64,000 nt of DNA from positions 1-64,000 of the forward strand of contig NZ_SPQM01000005.1 in assembly GCF_004570345.1 (NCBI RefSeq), in the 5' to 3' direction. The notes under the pieces are model-generated. The model had not been told where the DNA came from, made no database searches, and saw nothing but the letters and a program-made list of their open reading frames with translations. This DNA comes from Blastococcus sp. CT_GayMR20. GTDB lineage: Bacteria; Actinomycetota; Actinomycetes; Mycobacteriales; Geodermatophilaceae. Of this stretch, positions 16,213-27,017 are shown in pieces (the first letter of the stretch is position 1; each line of letters begins with the position of its first letter). A program made the position numbers and the translations under genes.

Positions 16213-16796
16213 AGCGCGATCCCGTGCAGCAGCAGGGCGGCCAGCTCGCGGTAGGCGGTGGCGTCGTCCAGGCCGGTCGCCCGGGCGGTGTCGCCGCGGC
16301 CGATGCGGAACATCAAGGTGGTCACGGTGTCGGCGATCAGCGCCGGGTGCACCTCGCGGAAGCGGCCCTGGGCCACCCCCTCGGCGATCAGCGCGCGCAC
16401 CCGGTCGGCCGCCAGCGCGGTGTTGCGCTCGTAGACCTCGCGGCCCGGGGCGAAGGAGTCGAGGTCCCGGTGGAAGTCGGGGCCGGCGGGAGCCAGCGCC
16501 CGCGCGACGGCGCTCAGGTACGCGGTCACCCGCAGGGCCGGGTCGGTCTCGGTGACGGTCTGCGCCTCGACGTCCTCGGTCGCCTTGCGGAAGAAGTGCC
16601 GGATCACCCGCGAGGCCAGCCGTTCCTTGCTCTCGGCGAGCGCGTAGAGGGTGCTCTTCGAGCAGTGCAGCCGGACGGCGAGGTCGTCGAGGGTGAACCG
16701 CGCAAACCCCTCCGTGAGGAACAGCTCCTCGAGCTGGTCGAGCAGCTCGGCCCGCCGCCGGGTCAGCCGGGCGTCCGCCGGAACCGTGCTCGTCAT
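16209..16796 (-). CDS. TetR family transcriptional regulator
   Basis: 195 residues from the ATG at 16796. The N-terminal helix-turn-helix is 'ELFLTEGFARFTLDDLAV' followed by 'RLHCSKSTLYALAESKERL'. The C-terminal domain is helical with a TetR_C shape. It diverges from an acyl-CoA dehydrogenase gene, and a 32-bp interrupted palindrome sits between them, so it probably represses that gene and itself in response to an acyl-CoA or fatty acid. The ligand is inferred. Confidence 0.9.
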   Translation of the reverse strand: MTSTVPADARLTRRRAELLDQLEELFLTEGFARFTLDDLAVRLHCSKSTLYALAESKERLASRVIRHFFRKATEDVEAQTVTETDPALRVTAYLSAVARALAPAGPDFHRDLDSFAPGREVYERNTALAADRVRALIAEGVAQGRFREVHPALIADTVTTLMFRIGRGDTARATGLDDATAYRELAALLLHGIAL

Positions 16797-16825
16797 CGCG
16801 CCTCCCAGCATGAACCAGGACGTAC

Positions 16826-16857
16826 AACAGTACTGCGGTACCGTCGTGAGTACTGTT
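16826..16857. promoter_or_regulatory. TetR operator between regulator and acyl-CoA dehydrogenase
   Basis: Perfect 9-bp arms AACAGTACT (16826-16834) and AGTACTGTT (16849-16857) flank a 14-bp spacer that contains GGTACC. The site is 30 bp from the TetR ATG and 19 bp from the dehydrogenase GTG. The spacing and symmetry are typical of TetR-family operators. Confidence 0.7.
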
Positions 16858-16875
16858 TTCGACGAGGGGACGCCC

Positions 16876-18039
16876 GTGCCGGTCGACCGCGAACTGCCCA
16901 CGCCCGAGGCGTACGACCTGATCGCGCTCACCCGCGAGCTGGCCGACGCGGAGCTCGCGCCGAAGGCCGCGCAGTACGAACGCGAGGAGCGCTTCCCCCG
17001 CGAGGTCTTCCGCCTGCTCGGGAACGCCGGGCTGCTCGGCCTGCCCTTCGGCGAGGACGTCGGCGGCGGCAGCCAGCCCTACGAGGTCTACCTGCAGGTC
17101 GTCGAGGAGCTCGCGGCGCGCTGGGCCAGCGTCGCCCTCGGCGTCAGCGTGCACACGCTGTCGTGCTTCCCGATCGACCGGTTCGGCACCGAAGGACAGC
17201 GCCGCGACCTGCTGCCCGAGATGGTCGGCGGCCGGCTGCTGGGCGCCTACTGCCTGTCGGAGGCCCACGCCGGTTCCGACCCGGCCGCCATGCGCGCCGC
17301 CGCCCGGACCAGCGACGACGGCTGGCTCGCCACCGGCGAGAAGGCCTGGGTGACCCACGGGGGGCACGCGGACTTCTACTCGACGTTCCTCCGGACCCCG
17401 GACGACGGGGAGCGCGCGATCTCCACCTTCCACCTCACCCCGGACCTGCCCGGGTTCACCGCGGCCAGGCCCGAGGAGAAGATGGGCCTGACCGGGTCGA
17501 CGACCGCGGCGATCCGGCTCGACGAGGTGCCGGTGCCCGCCGACCGGCTGGTCGGCGAGCGCGGCCGCGGGCTGTCGATCGCGCTGGCCGCCCTGGACTC
17601 CGGGCGCCTGGGCGTCAGCGCCGTCGCGGTCGGGCTCGCGCAGTCCGCGCTCGACGTCGCCGTCCGCTACGCCGGGGAGCGTGAGGCGTTCGGCCGGCCG
17701 ATCGTCGAGCACCAGGGCGTGGCGTTCCTGCTCGCCGACATGGCCGCCGCCGTCGAGTCCGCGCGCGCCACGTACCTGGTGGCCGCCCGCCGCAAGGACG
17801 CCGGCAAGGACTACTCCCGGCAGGCCAGCATCGCCAAGCTCGTCGCCACCGACGCGGCCATGAAGGTCACGACCGACGCCGTCCAGGTGCTCGGCGGCGC
17901 GGGGTACACCCGCGAGTTCCCGGTCGAGCGCTACATGCGCGAGGCGAAGGTCATGCAGATCTTCGAGGGCACCAACCAGATCCAGCGCATGGTCATCGGC
18001 AAGTCCCTCGCCAGGGACGCGGCACCGGCCGGGAGCTGA
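16876..18039 (+). CDS. Acyl-CoA dehydrogenase
   Basis: 387 residues from the GTG at 16876, chosen because GAGGGG lies upstream and a longer reading would run through the operator. It has the three-domain acyl-CoA dehydrogenase pattern: 'LLGAYCLSEAHAGSDPAAM' (flavin and substrate binding), 'TGEKAWVTHGGHADFY', and the C-terminal 'QVLGGAGYTREFPVERYMREAKVMQIFEGTNQIQR' region with the catalytic Glu in 'FEGTNQ'. It is an FAD enzyme that introduces a 2,3 double bond in acyl-CoA. Substrate chain length cannot be read. It is probably regulated by the divergent TetR protein. Confidence 0.93.
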   Translation: MPVDRELPTPEAYDLIALTRELADAELAPKAAQYEREERFPREVFRLLGNAGLLGLPFGEDVGGGSQPYEVYLQVVEELAARWASVALGVSVHTLSCFPIDRFGTEGQRRDLLPEMVGGRLLGAYCLSEAHAGSDPAAMRAAARTSDDGWLATGEKAWVTHGGHADFYSTFLRTPDDGERAISTFHLTPDLPGFTAARPEEKMGLTGSTTAAIRLDEVPVPADRLVGERGRGLSIALAALDSGRLGVSAVAVGLAQSALDVAVRYAGEREAFGRPIVEHQGVAFLLADMAAAVESARATYLVAARRKDAGKDYSRQASIAKLVATDAAMKVTTDAVQVLGGAGYTREFPVERYMREAKVMQIFEGTNQIQRMVIGKSLARDAAPAGS

Positions 18040-18077
18040 CCCTCGAAATCGTCGGCGCCCGGGTGGAGCATCCCGGC

Positions 18078-18557
18078 ATGGCCTCGTTCGCCGATCTGGA
18101 GTCCCGGGAGCCGGAGTTCGCCGCGCGCGTGCGCGCGGCCTTCGACGCCCACGAGCACAAGTTCCTGGCCACGCTCCGGGCCGACGGGTCCCCGCGGATC
18201 AGCGGCATCACGATGCAGTTCGTGGGCGGCGAGCCCTGGCTGGCGGGCATGCCGGAGTCGGTCAAGTTCGCCGACCTGCGGCGCGATCCCCGGTTCGCCC
18301 TGCACAGCGGGAGCTCCGAGCCCGACGCCTTCTCCGGTGACGCCAAACTGAGCGGACGCGCCGCCGAGGTCACCGGATCGGCCGAGCGCAGCGGCTACGC
18401 GAAGGCGGCCGGCGTCCCGAAGGCGATGATGCACTTCGTCCTGTTCCGGGTGGCGCTCGAGCAGGTGGTGCTGGTCGCTCTCAACGACGAGAAGACCGCA
18501 CTGGTCATCTCGTCGTGGCGCCCCGGGAGGGGCCTGACCCGGACGCTGCGCACCTGA
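18078..18557 (+). CDS. Pyridoxamine 5'-phosphate oxidase family protein
   Basis: 159 residues from the ATG at 18078, with GGTGGAG upstream; a GTG at 18063 is possible. The split-barrel flavin-binding pattern is visible in 'EHKFLATLRADGSPRISGITMQF', 'SVKFADLRRDPRFALH' and the C-terminal 'ALVISSWRPGRGLTRTLR'. Such proteins bind FMN, F420 or haem and usually act as reductases of unknown substrates rather than true PNP oxidases. Confidence 0.85.
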   Translation: MASFADLESREPEFAARVRAAFDAHEHKFLATLRADGSPRISGITMQFVGGEPWLAGMPESVKFADLRRDPRFALHSGSSEPDAFSGDAKLSGRAAEVTGSAERSGYAKAAGVPKAMMHFVLFRVALEQVVLVALNDEKTALVISSWRPGRGLTRTLRT

Positions 18558-18566
18558 CGGCCGGAG

Positions 18567-18580
18567 TTCCACGTGGAACT
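18567..18580. promoter_or_regulatory. Second parS-like 14-bp palindrome
   Basis: GTTCCACGTGGAAC, identical to the site at 13861-13874, lies in the 95-bp gap between the PNPOx-family and DUF1707 genes. Its intergenic location supports a protein-binding role. Confidence 0.5.
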
Positions 18581-18652
18581 GGTGACGTCCGTCAGTGGAC
18601 CGGAACGACCGTCGCGGACGACACTGGCTGCACACCGACCAGGAGACGTCCG

Positions 18653-19117
18653 ATGCCCGAGCCCCACCTGCGCGCCGCCGACACCGACCGCGCCGCCGTC
18701 GCCACCGTCCTCGGCCAGCACATGTCCGCGGGCCGGCTGACGGTCGACGAGTACGACGACCGGCTGGCACGGGCCTACGCGGCGAAGACGTATGGCGAGC
18801 TGGCCGAGCTGACCGCCGACCTCCCGGCCGCCCCGAAGCCCCGGGCCCCCGAGGCCGCCCGCCCGCAGGGCGCCGTCCCCGCCTGCACGCCCATGGCCAA
18901 CCCCTGGGCCTGGCACGGCAGCGCCCAGTCCTCCTGGCGGTCCTGGCTGACCACCGCGCTCATCGTCGTGACCATCTGGGCGGCGACGTCACTGGCATCG
19001 TGGGAGTTCCACTACTTCTGGCCGATCTGGGTCATCGGTCCGTGGGGCGCGGTCCTGCTCGCGCAGACCCTCACGCGCGGCCGGCACGACCGGGAGCGGT
19101 ACCGCCAGCTGGGCTGA
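18653..19117 (+). CDS. DUF1707 membrane protein
   Basis: 154 residues from the ATG at 18653. Residues about 6-58 are a DUF1707 domain ('LRAADTDRAAVATVLGQHMSAGRLTVDEYDDRL' pattern, ending 'YGELAELTADLP'). After a Pro-rich linker two hydrophobic segments occupy residues about 98-140. DUF1707 proteins are actinobacterial and of unknown function; the N-terminal part is often found in SHOCT-like or membrane proteins. Confidence 0.85.
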   Translation: MPEPHLRAADTDRAAVATVLGQHMSAGRLTVDEYDDRLARAYAAKTYGELAELTADLPAAPKPRAPEAARPQGAVPACTPMANPWAWHGSAQSSWRSWLTTALIVVTIWAATSLASWEFHYFWPIWVIGPWGAVLLAQTLTRGRHDRERYRQLG

Positions 19118-19227
19118 GGCCCCGCGGCGCTCCGCGCGGGCCGGACCACCAGCGCGCCGGAGGCGGTCCACCTGCCAGGGACGCCGCTGCGCGGGGGGGT
19201 CCGCCAGGTGGCGCCGTAGAACTGGGG

Positions 19228-19310
19228 TGGGCAAGGGGGGAGTTGAACCCCCACGTCCTTTCGGACACACGGACCTGAACCGTGCGCGTCTGCCATTCCG
19301 CCACTTGCCC
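19228..19310 (-). tRNA. tRNA-Leu (CAG)
   Basis: The reverse strand folds as a type II tRNA. The acceptor stem GGGCAAG pairs with CTTGCCC, the anticodon loop contains CAG, the long variable arm includes GTCCGAAAGGAC, and the T-arm is GGGGGTTCAACTCCCCC. No CCA is encoded at the 3' end. It reads CUG leucine codons. Confidence 0.93.
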
Positions 19311-19499
19311 TGGCGAGCGCCGACATTAGCAGCCGGAGGCCGTGACCCGGCCGGGGGGTCGGTCGTTGCCCGGGTCACCAGAGGACGGCGCGGACGTGAT
19401 TGCGGGGAGTCGCGGGTCACCGGCCGGTCGGTCGGGCACCGCCCGGCTACGATCACCGTTGGCACAGCGGGACGTCCGACCGAACGCAAAGGAGCGACT

Positions 19500-20342
19500 G
19501 TGGGTGTGCTGCAGCGCTTCGAGCGACGGCTCGAGGGCATGGTCGGCCTGGCCTTCGCCCGCATCTTCAAGGGCAAGGTGCACCCCGCCGAGATCGCGAA
19601 GGCACTCCAGCGCGAGGCAGACGAGCAGCGCTCCGTCCTCGGCGAGGGCCGCGTCCTGGCGCCCAACGTCTACGTCGTCACCCTCGGCCGCACCGACTTC
19701 GAGCACCTCGGCCAGTGGTCGGACCAGCTCGCCGGCGAGCTCGCGGACATGGTCAGCGAGCACATCGACGACGAGGGCTACCAGATCTTCGACAAGGTGA
19801 CGGTGCGCCTCGAGCGCGACACCGACCTGCCCACGGGTGTCTTCGAGGTCAGCTCGCACGTCGCCGACCCGGCCCGCCCCGCGTCCCGCGACGACATGGC
19901 GGTGGCCGCTCCCCCGCGCGGTGCTCCGCCGGTCACCGGCCAGCACCCGCCGCTCCCCCCGCTGCCGCCCCTCCCCCCGCTGCGCGGCCGGGTCGCGACC
20001 GACACGGGGAAGCAGGGCCCGTCGATCGTCGGCCGGGCCGGCTCCCGACCGGGCGTGACCCACGTGCTCGTCGTCGACGGCCCGGGTACGCGCCACGAGC
20101 TCTCCACGGGGCGCAACGTCATCGGCCGTGGCACCGAGGCCGACATCCGGCTGCCGGACACCGGCGTCAGCCGCAAGCACGTCGACGTCGTCCTGGACGG
20201 CGGGACGGCGACGGTCGAGGACCTCGGCTCCACCAACGGCACGCTCGTCAACGGACGACGGGTCAGCCGGCAGGCCCTGGTCGACGGGGACGTCATCCGC
20301 ATCGGCCACTCCGTGCTGGTCTACCGGCAGGATGGCTCGTGA
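19500..20342 (+). CDS. fhaA: FHA domain protein FhaA (DUF3662-FHA)
   Basis: 280 residues from the GTG at 19500, with AAAGGAG 6 bp upstream. Residues 1-120 are a DUF3662 domain ('GVLQRFERRLEGMVGLAFARIF'). A Pro-rich linker ('HPPLPPLPPLPPLRG') follows, then a C-terminal FHA domain ('IGRGTEADIRLPDTGVSRKH', 'DLGSTNGTLVNG'). FHA domains bind phosphothreonine on kinase targets; in mycobacteria this protein regulates peptidoglycan synthesis through MviN. It is the first gene of the fhaA-fhaB-pstP-rodA-pbpA-pknA operon. Confidence 0.93.
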   Translation: MGVLQRFERRLEGMVGLAFARIFKGKVHPAEIAKALQREADEQRSVLGEGRVLAPNVYVVTLGRTDFEHLGQWSDQLAGELADMVSEHIDDEGYQIFDKVTVRLERDTDLPTGVFEVSSHVADPARPASRDDMAVAAPPRGAPPVTGQHPPLPPLPPLPPLRGRVATDTGKQGPSIVGRAGSRPGVTHVLVVDGPGTRHELSTGRNVIGRGTEADIRLPDTGVSRKHVDVVLDGGTATVEDLGSTNGTLVNGRRVSRQALVDGDVIRIGHSVLVYRQDGS

Positions 20343-20391
20343 CCGAGCTTGCGAGGGCACGCAGGGACACAGCACGAGGGTTCTTGGGGCC

Positions 20392-20856
20392 GTGACCGCC
20401 GAGATCGTCCTCCAGGTCTTCCGCTTCGGCTTCCTGCTGCTGCTGTGGCTGTTCATCTTCGCGGCGTTCCGCGTGGTGCGCGCCGACCTGTTCGGCGGCC
20501 GGACCGGACGGGTCGCCTCGGTCCCGCCCCGGGCCGCCCCCGCCGGCAAGAAGCGCGGGCAGAAGGGCATGCGCACGCTGGTCGTCACCGCCGGCCCGCT
20601 GGCCGGCACGAAGATCACCCTGGGCGACCAGCCGATCCTGATCGGCCGGGCCGACGACTCCACGCTGGTGCTCACCGACGACTTCGCCAGCTCCCGCCAC
20701 GCGCGGCTGACCAACCGCGGGGGTTCCTGGTACGTCGAGGACCTCGGCTCCACCAACGGGACCTACCTCGACCAGCAGCGCGTGCAGGGTCCGCTCCTGG
20801 TCAACCCGGGGCAGCCGATCCGCATCGGGCAGACTGCTCTGGAGCTGCGTACGTGA
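20392..20856 (+). CDS. fhaB: FHA domain protein FhaB (FipA)
   Basis: 154 residues from the GTG at 20392. One transmembrane segment lies at residues about 5-28 ('VFRFGFLLLLWLFIFAAF'). The C-terminal FHA domain has 'ILIGRADDSTLVLTDDFASSRHA' split by family positions and 'DLGSTNGTYLD'. FhaB binds phosphorylated partners of the Ser/Thr kinases at the division site. It lies 49 bp downstream of fhaA and 73 bp upstream of pstP. Confidence 0.92.
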   Translation: MTAEIVLQVFRFGFLLLLWLFIFAAFRVVRADLFGGRTGRVASVPPRAAPAGKKRGQKGMRTLVVTAGPLAGTKITLGDQPILIGRADDSTLVLTDDFASSRHARLTNRGGSWYVEDLGSTNGTYLDQQRVQGPLLVNPGQPIRIGQTALELRT

Positions 20857-20929
20857 GGGAGCGTGCGGGCACGGCGATGAGCACAGGAGACGGGCGCCCG
20901 CGCCCCCCGAGCGCGAGCGAGGTGGACGG

Positions 20930-22323
<1,394 letters not shown>

Positions 22324-22324
<1 letters not shown>

Positions 22325-23730
22325 TGTCCGGTCCGGCCACCGACCCCCGGGCCCAGGCGGCCGCCCCGCCCAAGCGGCGGGGCACGGAGGCCGCGCTGCT
22401 CGGCTTCGCCGTGCTCATCACCGTCGTCGCGCAGTGCATCGTCGACCTCACGATCACCGGCTCCCTGCGGCCGGAGATGGCCGCGTTCAGCGCCTGGATC
22501 ACCGCCCTCTGGGTCGTGGCGCACTTCGTCGTCCGCAGGTGGGCTCCGTACGCCGACCCGCTCCTCCTGCCCTGCGTCGCCCTGCTGGTCGGCCTCGGGC
22601 TCACCGTCATCCACCGGCTGGACCTCGCCGCGGAGCAGCTCGACAGCACGATCACCCGGGAAGACGCGCCGGTCCAGCTGGTCTGGGCCACCCTCGGCGT
22701 GGCCCTGTTCGTCGCGTTCCTCGTGGTCGTGCGCGACCACCGCACGCTGTCCCGGTACGCGTACACGCTGGCGCTGGTCGGCATGGCTCTGCTCGCGCTG
22801 CCGGCCCTGCTGCCCTCCTCGATCTCCGAGGTCAACGGCGCCAAGATCTGGATCCGGGTCGCCGGCTTCTCCATCCAGCCCGGTGAGTTCGCCAAGATCT
22901 GCCTGGTCGTCTTCTTCGCCGCCTACCTGGTCGACAAGCGCGACGTCCTCGCCCTGGCCAGCCGCCGGGTGATGGGCCTGGAGCTCCCGCGCGGCCGCGA
23001 CCTCGGCCCGGTGCTGCTGGCCTGGGTGCTGTCGATCCTCGTGCTCGTCTTCGAGCGCGACCTCGGCAGCTCGCTGCTGCTGTTCGGGATCTTCGTGGTG
23101 ATGCTCTACATCGCCACCGAGCGCTCCAGCTGGCTGCTCATCGGCGTCGGGCTGTTCGCCGGCGGTGCCCTGATCGCCTACCAGATCTTCGGCCACGTCC
23201 AGCAGCGCGTGGACACCTGGCTCGACCCCTTCGCCTACCGGGACGGCGCCGGCTACCAGCTCGTGCAGTCGCTGTTCGGCCTGGGCACCGGCGGCCTCTT
23301 CGGCGCCGGGCTCGGCGGTGGCCGCCCCGACCAGGTGCCGGTGGCCAAGAGCGACTTCATCGCCTCGGCGATCGGCGAGGAGCTCGGCCTGTTCGGGCTC
23401 GTCGCGGTGATCATCGTCTACCTGGTGCTCGTCGAGCGCGGCCTGCGCACCTCGCTCATCGTGCGGGACGCGTTCGGCAAGCTGCTCGCCGCGGGCCTCG
23501 CGTTCGCCGTCGCGTGGCAGGTCTTCGTCGTCCTCGGCGGGGTCACCGGCCTGCTGCCGCTGACGGGTCTGACGACGCCGTTCCTCGCCTACGGCGGTTC
23601 GTCCCTGGTGGCCAACTTCGTGCTCGTGGCCCTTCTGGTCCGCATCAGCGACGCCGCGCGGCGCCCGGCCACCCCGCACGCGGCCCCGCAACGGCTCGGC
23701 GACGCGCCCACCGAGGTCGTGACCCAGTGA
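22324..23730 (+). CDS. rodA: FtsW/RodA/SpoVE family peptidoglycan glycosyltransferase
   Basis: 468 residues with about ten to twelve transmembrane segments. SEDS family signatures include 'GAKIWIRVAGFSIQPGEFAKI', 'FERDLGSSLLLFGIF' and 'TGLTTPFLAYGGSSLVANF'. The protein polymerises lipid II into glycan strands at the membrane, working with a class B PBP. The adjacent pbpA gene (4-bp overlap, shared GTGA) encodes the likely partner, and the operon kinases regulate both. Confidence 0.95.
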
Positions 23731-25169
23731 ACGCCCCGCTGCGCCGCGTCGCGATCAGCATCCTCGTGCTCTTCACCCTGCTGATCATCAACGTCAACTA
23801 CATCCAGGTCGTGCGCTCCGACGACTTGCGCGACGACACCAGCAACACCCGCGTGCTGGCCGCCGAGTACGACCGCGAGCGCGGCTCGATCATCGTCGGC
23901 GGTGAGCCGATCGCCCTCTCGGTCCCGACCGAGGGCCGCCTGAAGTACCTGCGCCAGTACCCGCAGGGAGGGCTGTACGCGGCCGTCACCGGGTACTACT
24001 CGCTGATCTACAACAACAGCGGCATCGAGCGCGTCGAGAACGACATCCTCTCGGGCAAGGACCCCCGCCTGGCACTCCGTCGCCTGGCGGACATGTTCAC
24101 CGGCCGGGACCCCGCCGGCGGTGACGTCGTCCTCACGCTCGACCCTGCCGTGCAGGCCGCGGCCATGGCCGGCCTGGAGGGCGTCACCGGGGCCGTCGTC
24201 GCCCTCGACCCCAGCACCGGCGCGGTGCTCGGTCTGGCCAGCACGCCCACCTACGACCCCGGCCTCCTGTCCAGCCACGACCCGGACGCGATCCGCGAGT
24301 ACGCCGCCGAGCTCGACGCCGCCGACCCCGACCCGCGCGCCAACCAGGCGACCCGCGAGATCTACGCGCCCGGCTCGGTCTTCAAGGTGATCGTGTCGGC
24401 CGCCGCGCTGGCCGAGGGCTACACGCCGGACACCGTGATCCCGGCGCCGACGGAGTTCCCGCTGCCCAACAGCTCCCGCGTCATCCCCAACTTCAACGGT
24501 TCGAGCTGCAGCAGCACCGGCGAGCAGTCGCTCCTCGACGCGCTCACCATCTCCTGCAACACCGCGTTCGCGATGCTCGGCATCGAGCTGGGCGAGGACA
24601 AGGTGCGGGCGATGGCCGAGGCGTTCGGACTGGACGGCGAGCGCCTCCAGATCCCCCTGACGGTCGAGGGCAGCACGGTCGGGGACATCGAGGACGACGC
24701 CGCGCTCGGCCAGACCTCGATCGGCCAGCGCGACGTGCGGGTGACCACGCTGCAGGCGGCGATGATCGCCGCAGCCGTGGCCAACGACGGCAGCCTCATG
24801 TCCCCGTACCTCGTCGACCAGCTGCGCGCCCCGGACCTCTCCGTCATCGACGAGACGACGCCGGAGGAGCTGAGCCGCCCGGTCTCGACGGAGATCGCGA
24901 ACCAGCTGACCGAGATGATGCAGAGCGTGGTCGAGCGGGGCTCCGGCCGGGCCGCCCGGATCAGCGGCGTCGAGGTCGCCGGCAAGACCGGCACGGCCCA
25001 GACTCCGGACGCCCCCGACCACAACTGGTTCGTCGGTTTCGCCCCGGCCGACGACCCGACGATCGCCGTCGCGGTGTTCGTGAAGAACGGTGGCGGAACC
25101 GGCGGCGACGTCTCCGCGCCGATCGCCCGCGAGGTCATGGCCGCCCACCTCGCCGGTCAGGAGGACTGA
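23727..25169 (+). CDS. pbpA: Penicillin-binding protein PbpA (class B transpeptidase)
   Basis: 480 residues from the GTG at 23727. It has an N-terminal membrane anchor (residues about 6-28) and a transpeptidase domain with SVFK at about 216-219, SCN at about 275-277 and KTGTAQ at about 419. It crosslinks peptidoglycan stem peptides with RodA. It overlaps rodA by 4 bp and its stop shares one base with the pknA ATG. Confidence 0.95.
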   Translation: MNAPLRRVAISILVLFTLLIINVNYIQVVRSDDLRDDTSNTRVLAAEYDRERGSIIVGGEPIALSVPTEGRLKYLRQYPQGGLYAAVTGYYSLIYNNSGIERVENDILSGKDPRLALRRLADMFTGRDPAGGDVVLTLDPAVQAAAMAGLEGVTGAVVALDPSTGAVLGLASTPTYDPGLLSSHDPDAIREYAAELDAADPDPRANQATREIYAPGSVFKVIVSAAALAEGYTPDTVIPAPTEFPLPNSSRVIPNFNGSSCSSTGEQSLLDALTISCNTAFAMLGIELGEDKVRAMAEAFGLDGERLQIPLTVEGSTVGDIEDDAALGQTSIGQRDVRVTTLQAAMIAAAVANDGSLMSPYLVDQLRAPDLSVIDETTPEELSRPVSTEIANQLTEMMQSVVERGSGRAARISGVEVAGKTGTAQTPDAPDHNWFVGFAPADDPTIAVAVFVKNGGGTGGDVSAPIAREVMAAHLAGQED

Positions 25170-26866
25170 TGGCGCTCTCCGTCGGCAGCCTGCTGGCCGG
25201 CCGGTACGAGATCGTGGCCCCGATCGCGACGGGCGGCATGGGCGAGGTCTGGCAGGCCCGCGACCAGGTCCTGGACCGCATCGTGGCCGCCAAGGTCCTC
25301 AAGAGCGAGTACACCGGCGACCCGAACTTCCTCGCCCGGTTCCGCAACGAGGCCCGGCACACCGCCGCCCTGACCCACCAGAACATCGCGTCGGTCTACG
25401 ACTACGGCGAGACCGTGGACGACACCGGCACGCAGAACCTGGCGTTCCTCGTCATGGAGTACGTCGAGGGCCAGCCGCTGGTGACGATCCTCCACGACGA
25501 GGGCGCCCTGCCCGTCGACTGGACGCTGCACGTGATCAGCCAGTCCGCCGACGGGCTGTCGGCCGCCCACAAGGGCGGTGTGGTCCACCGCGACATCAAG
25601 CCCGGCAACCTCATGGTCCGGCCCGACGGCGTGGTCAAGCTGACCGACTTCGGCATCGCCCAGGCCCGCGACGCCGCACCGCTCACCCGCACCGGCATGG
25701 TCGTCGGCACCGCCCAGTACCTCTCCCCGGAGCAGGCCCAGGGGATGGAGGTCGGCCCGCCGTCCGACGTCTACTCGCTGGGCGTGGTCGCCTTCGAGTG
25801 CCTCACCGGCGCGCGGCCATTCGACGGCGCCTCCCAGGTGGCCATCGCGCTGGCGCACATCAACCGGCCGCCGCCGCCGTTGCCGGCGCACGTCCCCCCG
25901 GCCGTGCGGCTGCTCGTCGAGCGGGCGCTGGCCAAGGACCCCGCCGACCGCTTCCCGGACGGTGGCGCCTTCGCCGAGGCGATCCGGCGGGTCGCCTCCG
26001 GCGGCACCCTCACGCCCGTCGTCGGCCCCGTCACCATGCCCACCCAGGTGGTCGCGGCCGGTGGGGACAACTCGCGCACGCAGGTCATCGCCGTCACCGG
26101 TGCCACCGCCGTGGCCGGTGCCGGGCTCGCCGGGCCCCCGACGGGGCCGGCCGGCCCGATGCCGCCCCTGCAGGCCCCTCCCGAGGACGACGACGGCTGG
26201 CTCGAGGAACCCGAGGAGCCACGCCGGGGACGACGCTGGGCATGGGTGGTCGCCGCGCTGGCGCTCGTCCTGCTGCTGGCCGCGGGCGCCTGGTGGGTCC
26301 TCGGCAGCGACGACCCCGGCGGCGGCGGTGACACCGCCAGCACGAACCCGACCGTGACGAGCGCGAGTTCTGCCGGGGTCGTCGTGGACCCGGCGGCGTT
26401 CATCGGCGAACCCGCCGACGACGTCGAGGCGGCGCTGACGGCCCAGGGCCTCGGCGTCGTCCGGGAGACGGCCAGCGAGGGCCAGCTCGAGGGCGCCGGG
26501 ACGGAGCTGGACGCCGGGGACGTGGCTGACCTGGCGCCCACCGGCTCGGTGGCCCCGGGGACGGACATCACGCTCTACGTCGCCGAGGAGGCCTACGCGC
26601 CCGGGGGGACGGAGCCGACCGACGAAGCGGAACCGACCGAGACCAGCGCCAGTACGACGTCGACAGCGCCCACCACCACGAGGAGCATCCCGACGACCAG
26701 CAGCTCGTCGGCCTCGACGTCCACCACGACGGCCACGACCACGACCACCCTCCCGGCCGACCCCGGCGGGGACCCGCCGTGCGCTCCGCCGGAGGACTGC
26801 GACGGCGACGGACTGCCGGACGAGGACCCGAACGCTGGGGCAGCTGATCCGGGTGAGGCCGGGTGA
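25169..26866 (+). CDS. pknA: Serine/threonine protein kinase PknA-like, with a PASTA-like extracellular domain
   Basis: 565 residues. The kinase domain (residues about 8-275) has 'GGMGEVW', the VAIK-type Lys in 'VAAKVLK', 'VVHRDIKPGNLM', 'LTDFGIA' and the activation-loop/APE-like 'GTAQYLSPEQA'. After a Pro-rich linker there is a transmembrane helix at about 357-379. Outside are one PASTA-like segment (about 405-475) and a Thr/Ser/Glu-rich tail. Mycobacterial PknA lacks PASTA domains, so this copy is longer than the classical form. It controls cell-wall and division proteins by phosphorylation. Confidence 0.93.
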   Translation: MALSVGSLLAGRYEIVAPIATGGMGEVWQARDQVLDRIVAAKVLKSEYTGDPNFLARFRNEARHTAALTHQNIASVYDYGETVDDTGTQNLAFLVMEYVEGQPLVTILHDEGALPVDWTLHVISQSADGLSAAHKGGVVHRDIKPGNLMVRPDGVVKLTDFGIAQARDAAPLTRTGMVVGTAQYLSPEQAQGMEVGPPSDVYSLGVVAFECLTGARPFDGASQVAIALAHINRPPPPLPAHVPPAVRLLVERALAKDPADRFPDGGAFAEAIRRVASGGTLTPVVGPVTMPTQVVAAGGDNSRTQVIAVTGATAVAGAGLAGPPTGPAGPMPPLQAPPEDDDGWLEEPEEPRRGRRWAWVVAALALVLLLAAGAWWVLGSDDPGGGGDTASTNPTVTSASSAGVVVDPAAFIGEPADDVEAALTAQGLGVVRETASEGQLEGAGTELDAGDVADLAPTGSVAPGTDITLYVAEEAYAPGGTEPTDEAEPTETSASTTSTAPTTTRSIPTTSSSSASTSTTTATTTTTLPADPGGDPPCAPPEDCDGDGLPDEDPNAGAADPGEAG

Positions 26867-27017
26867 GCCCGCTCCACCGCGTCGTCCCTGGATCGCCCCG
26901 CCCAGCGGATAGGCTCGCCGGCGGCAGCCAGCCCGCAGCGCCCCGCGCCCGGGGTGCTCGCCCGCTCGCCGAGGCCCTCGCCCGGACGACGCACCGCCCC
27001 GCCCGAGAGGACCTCTG

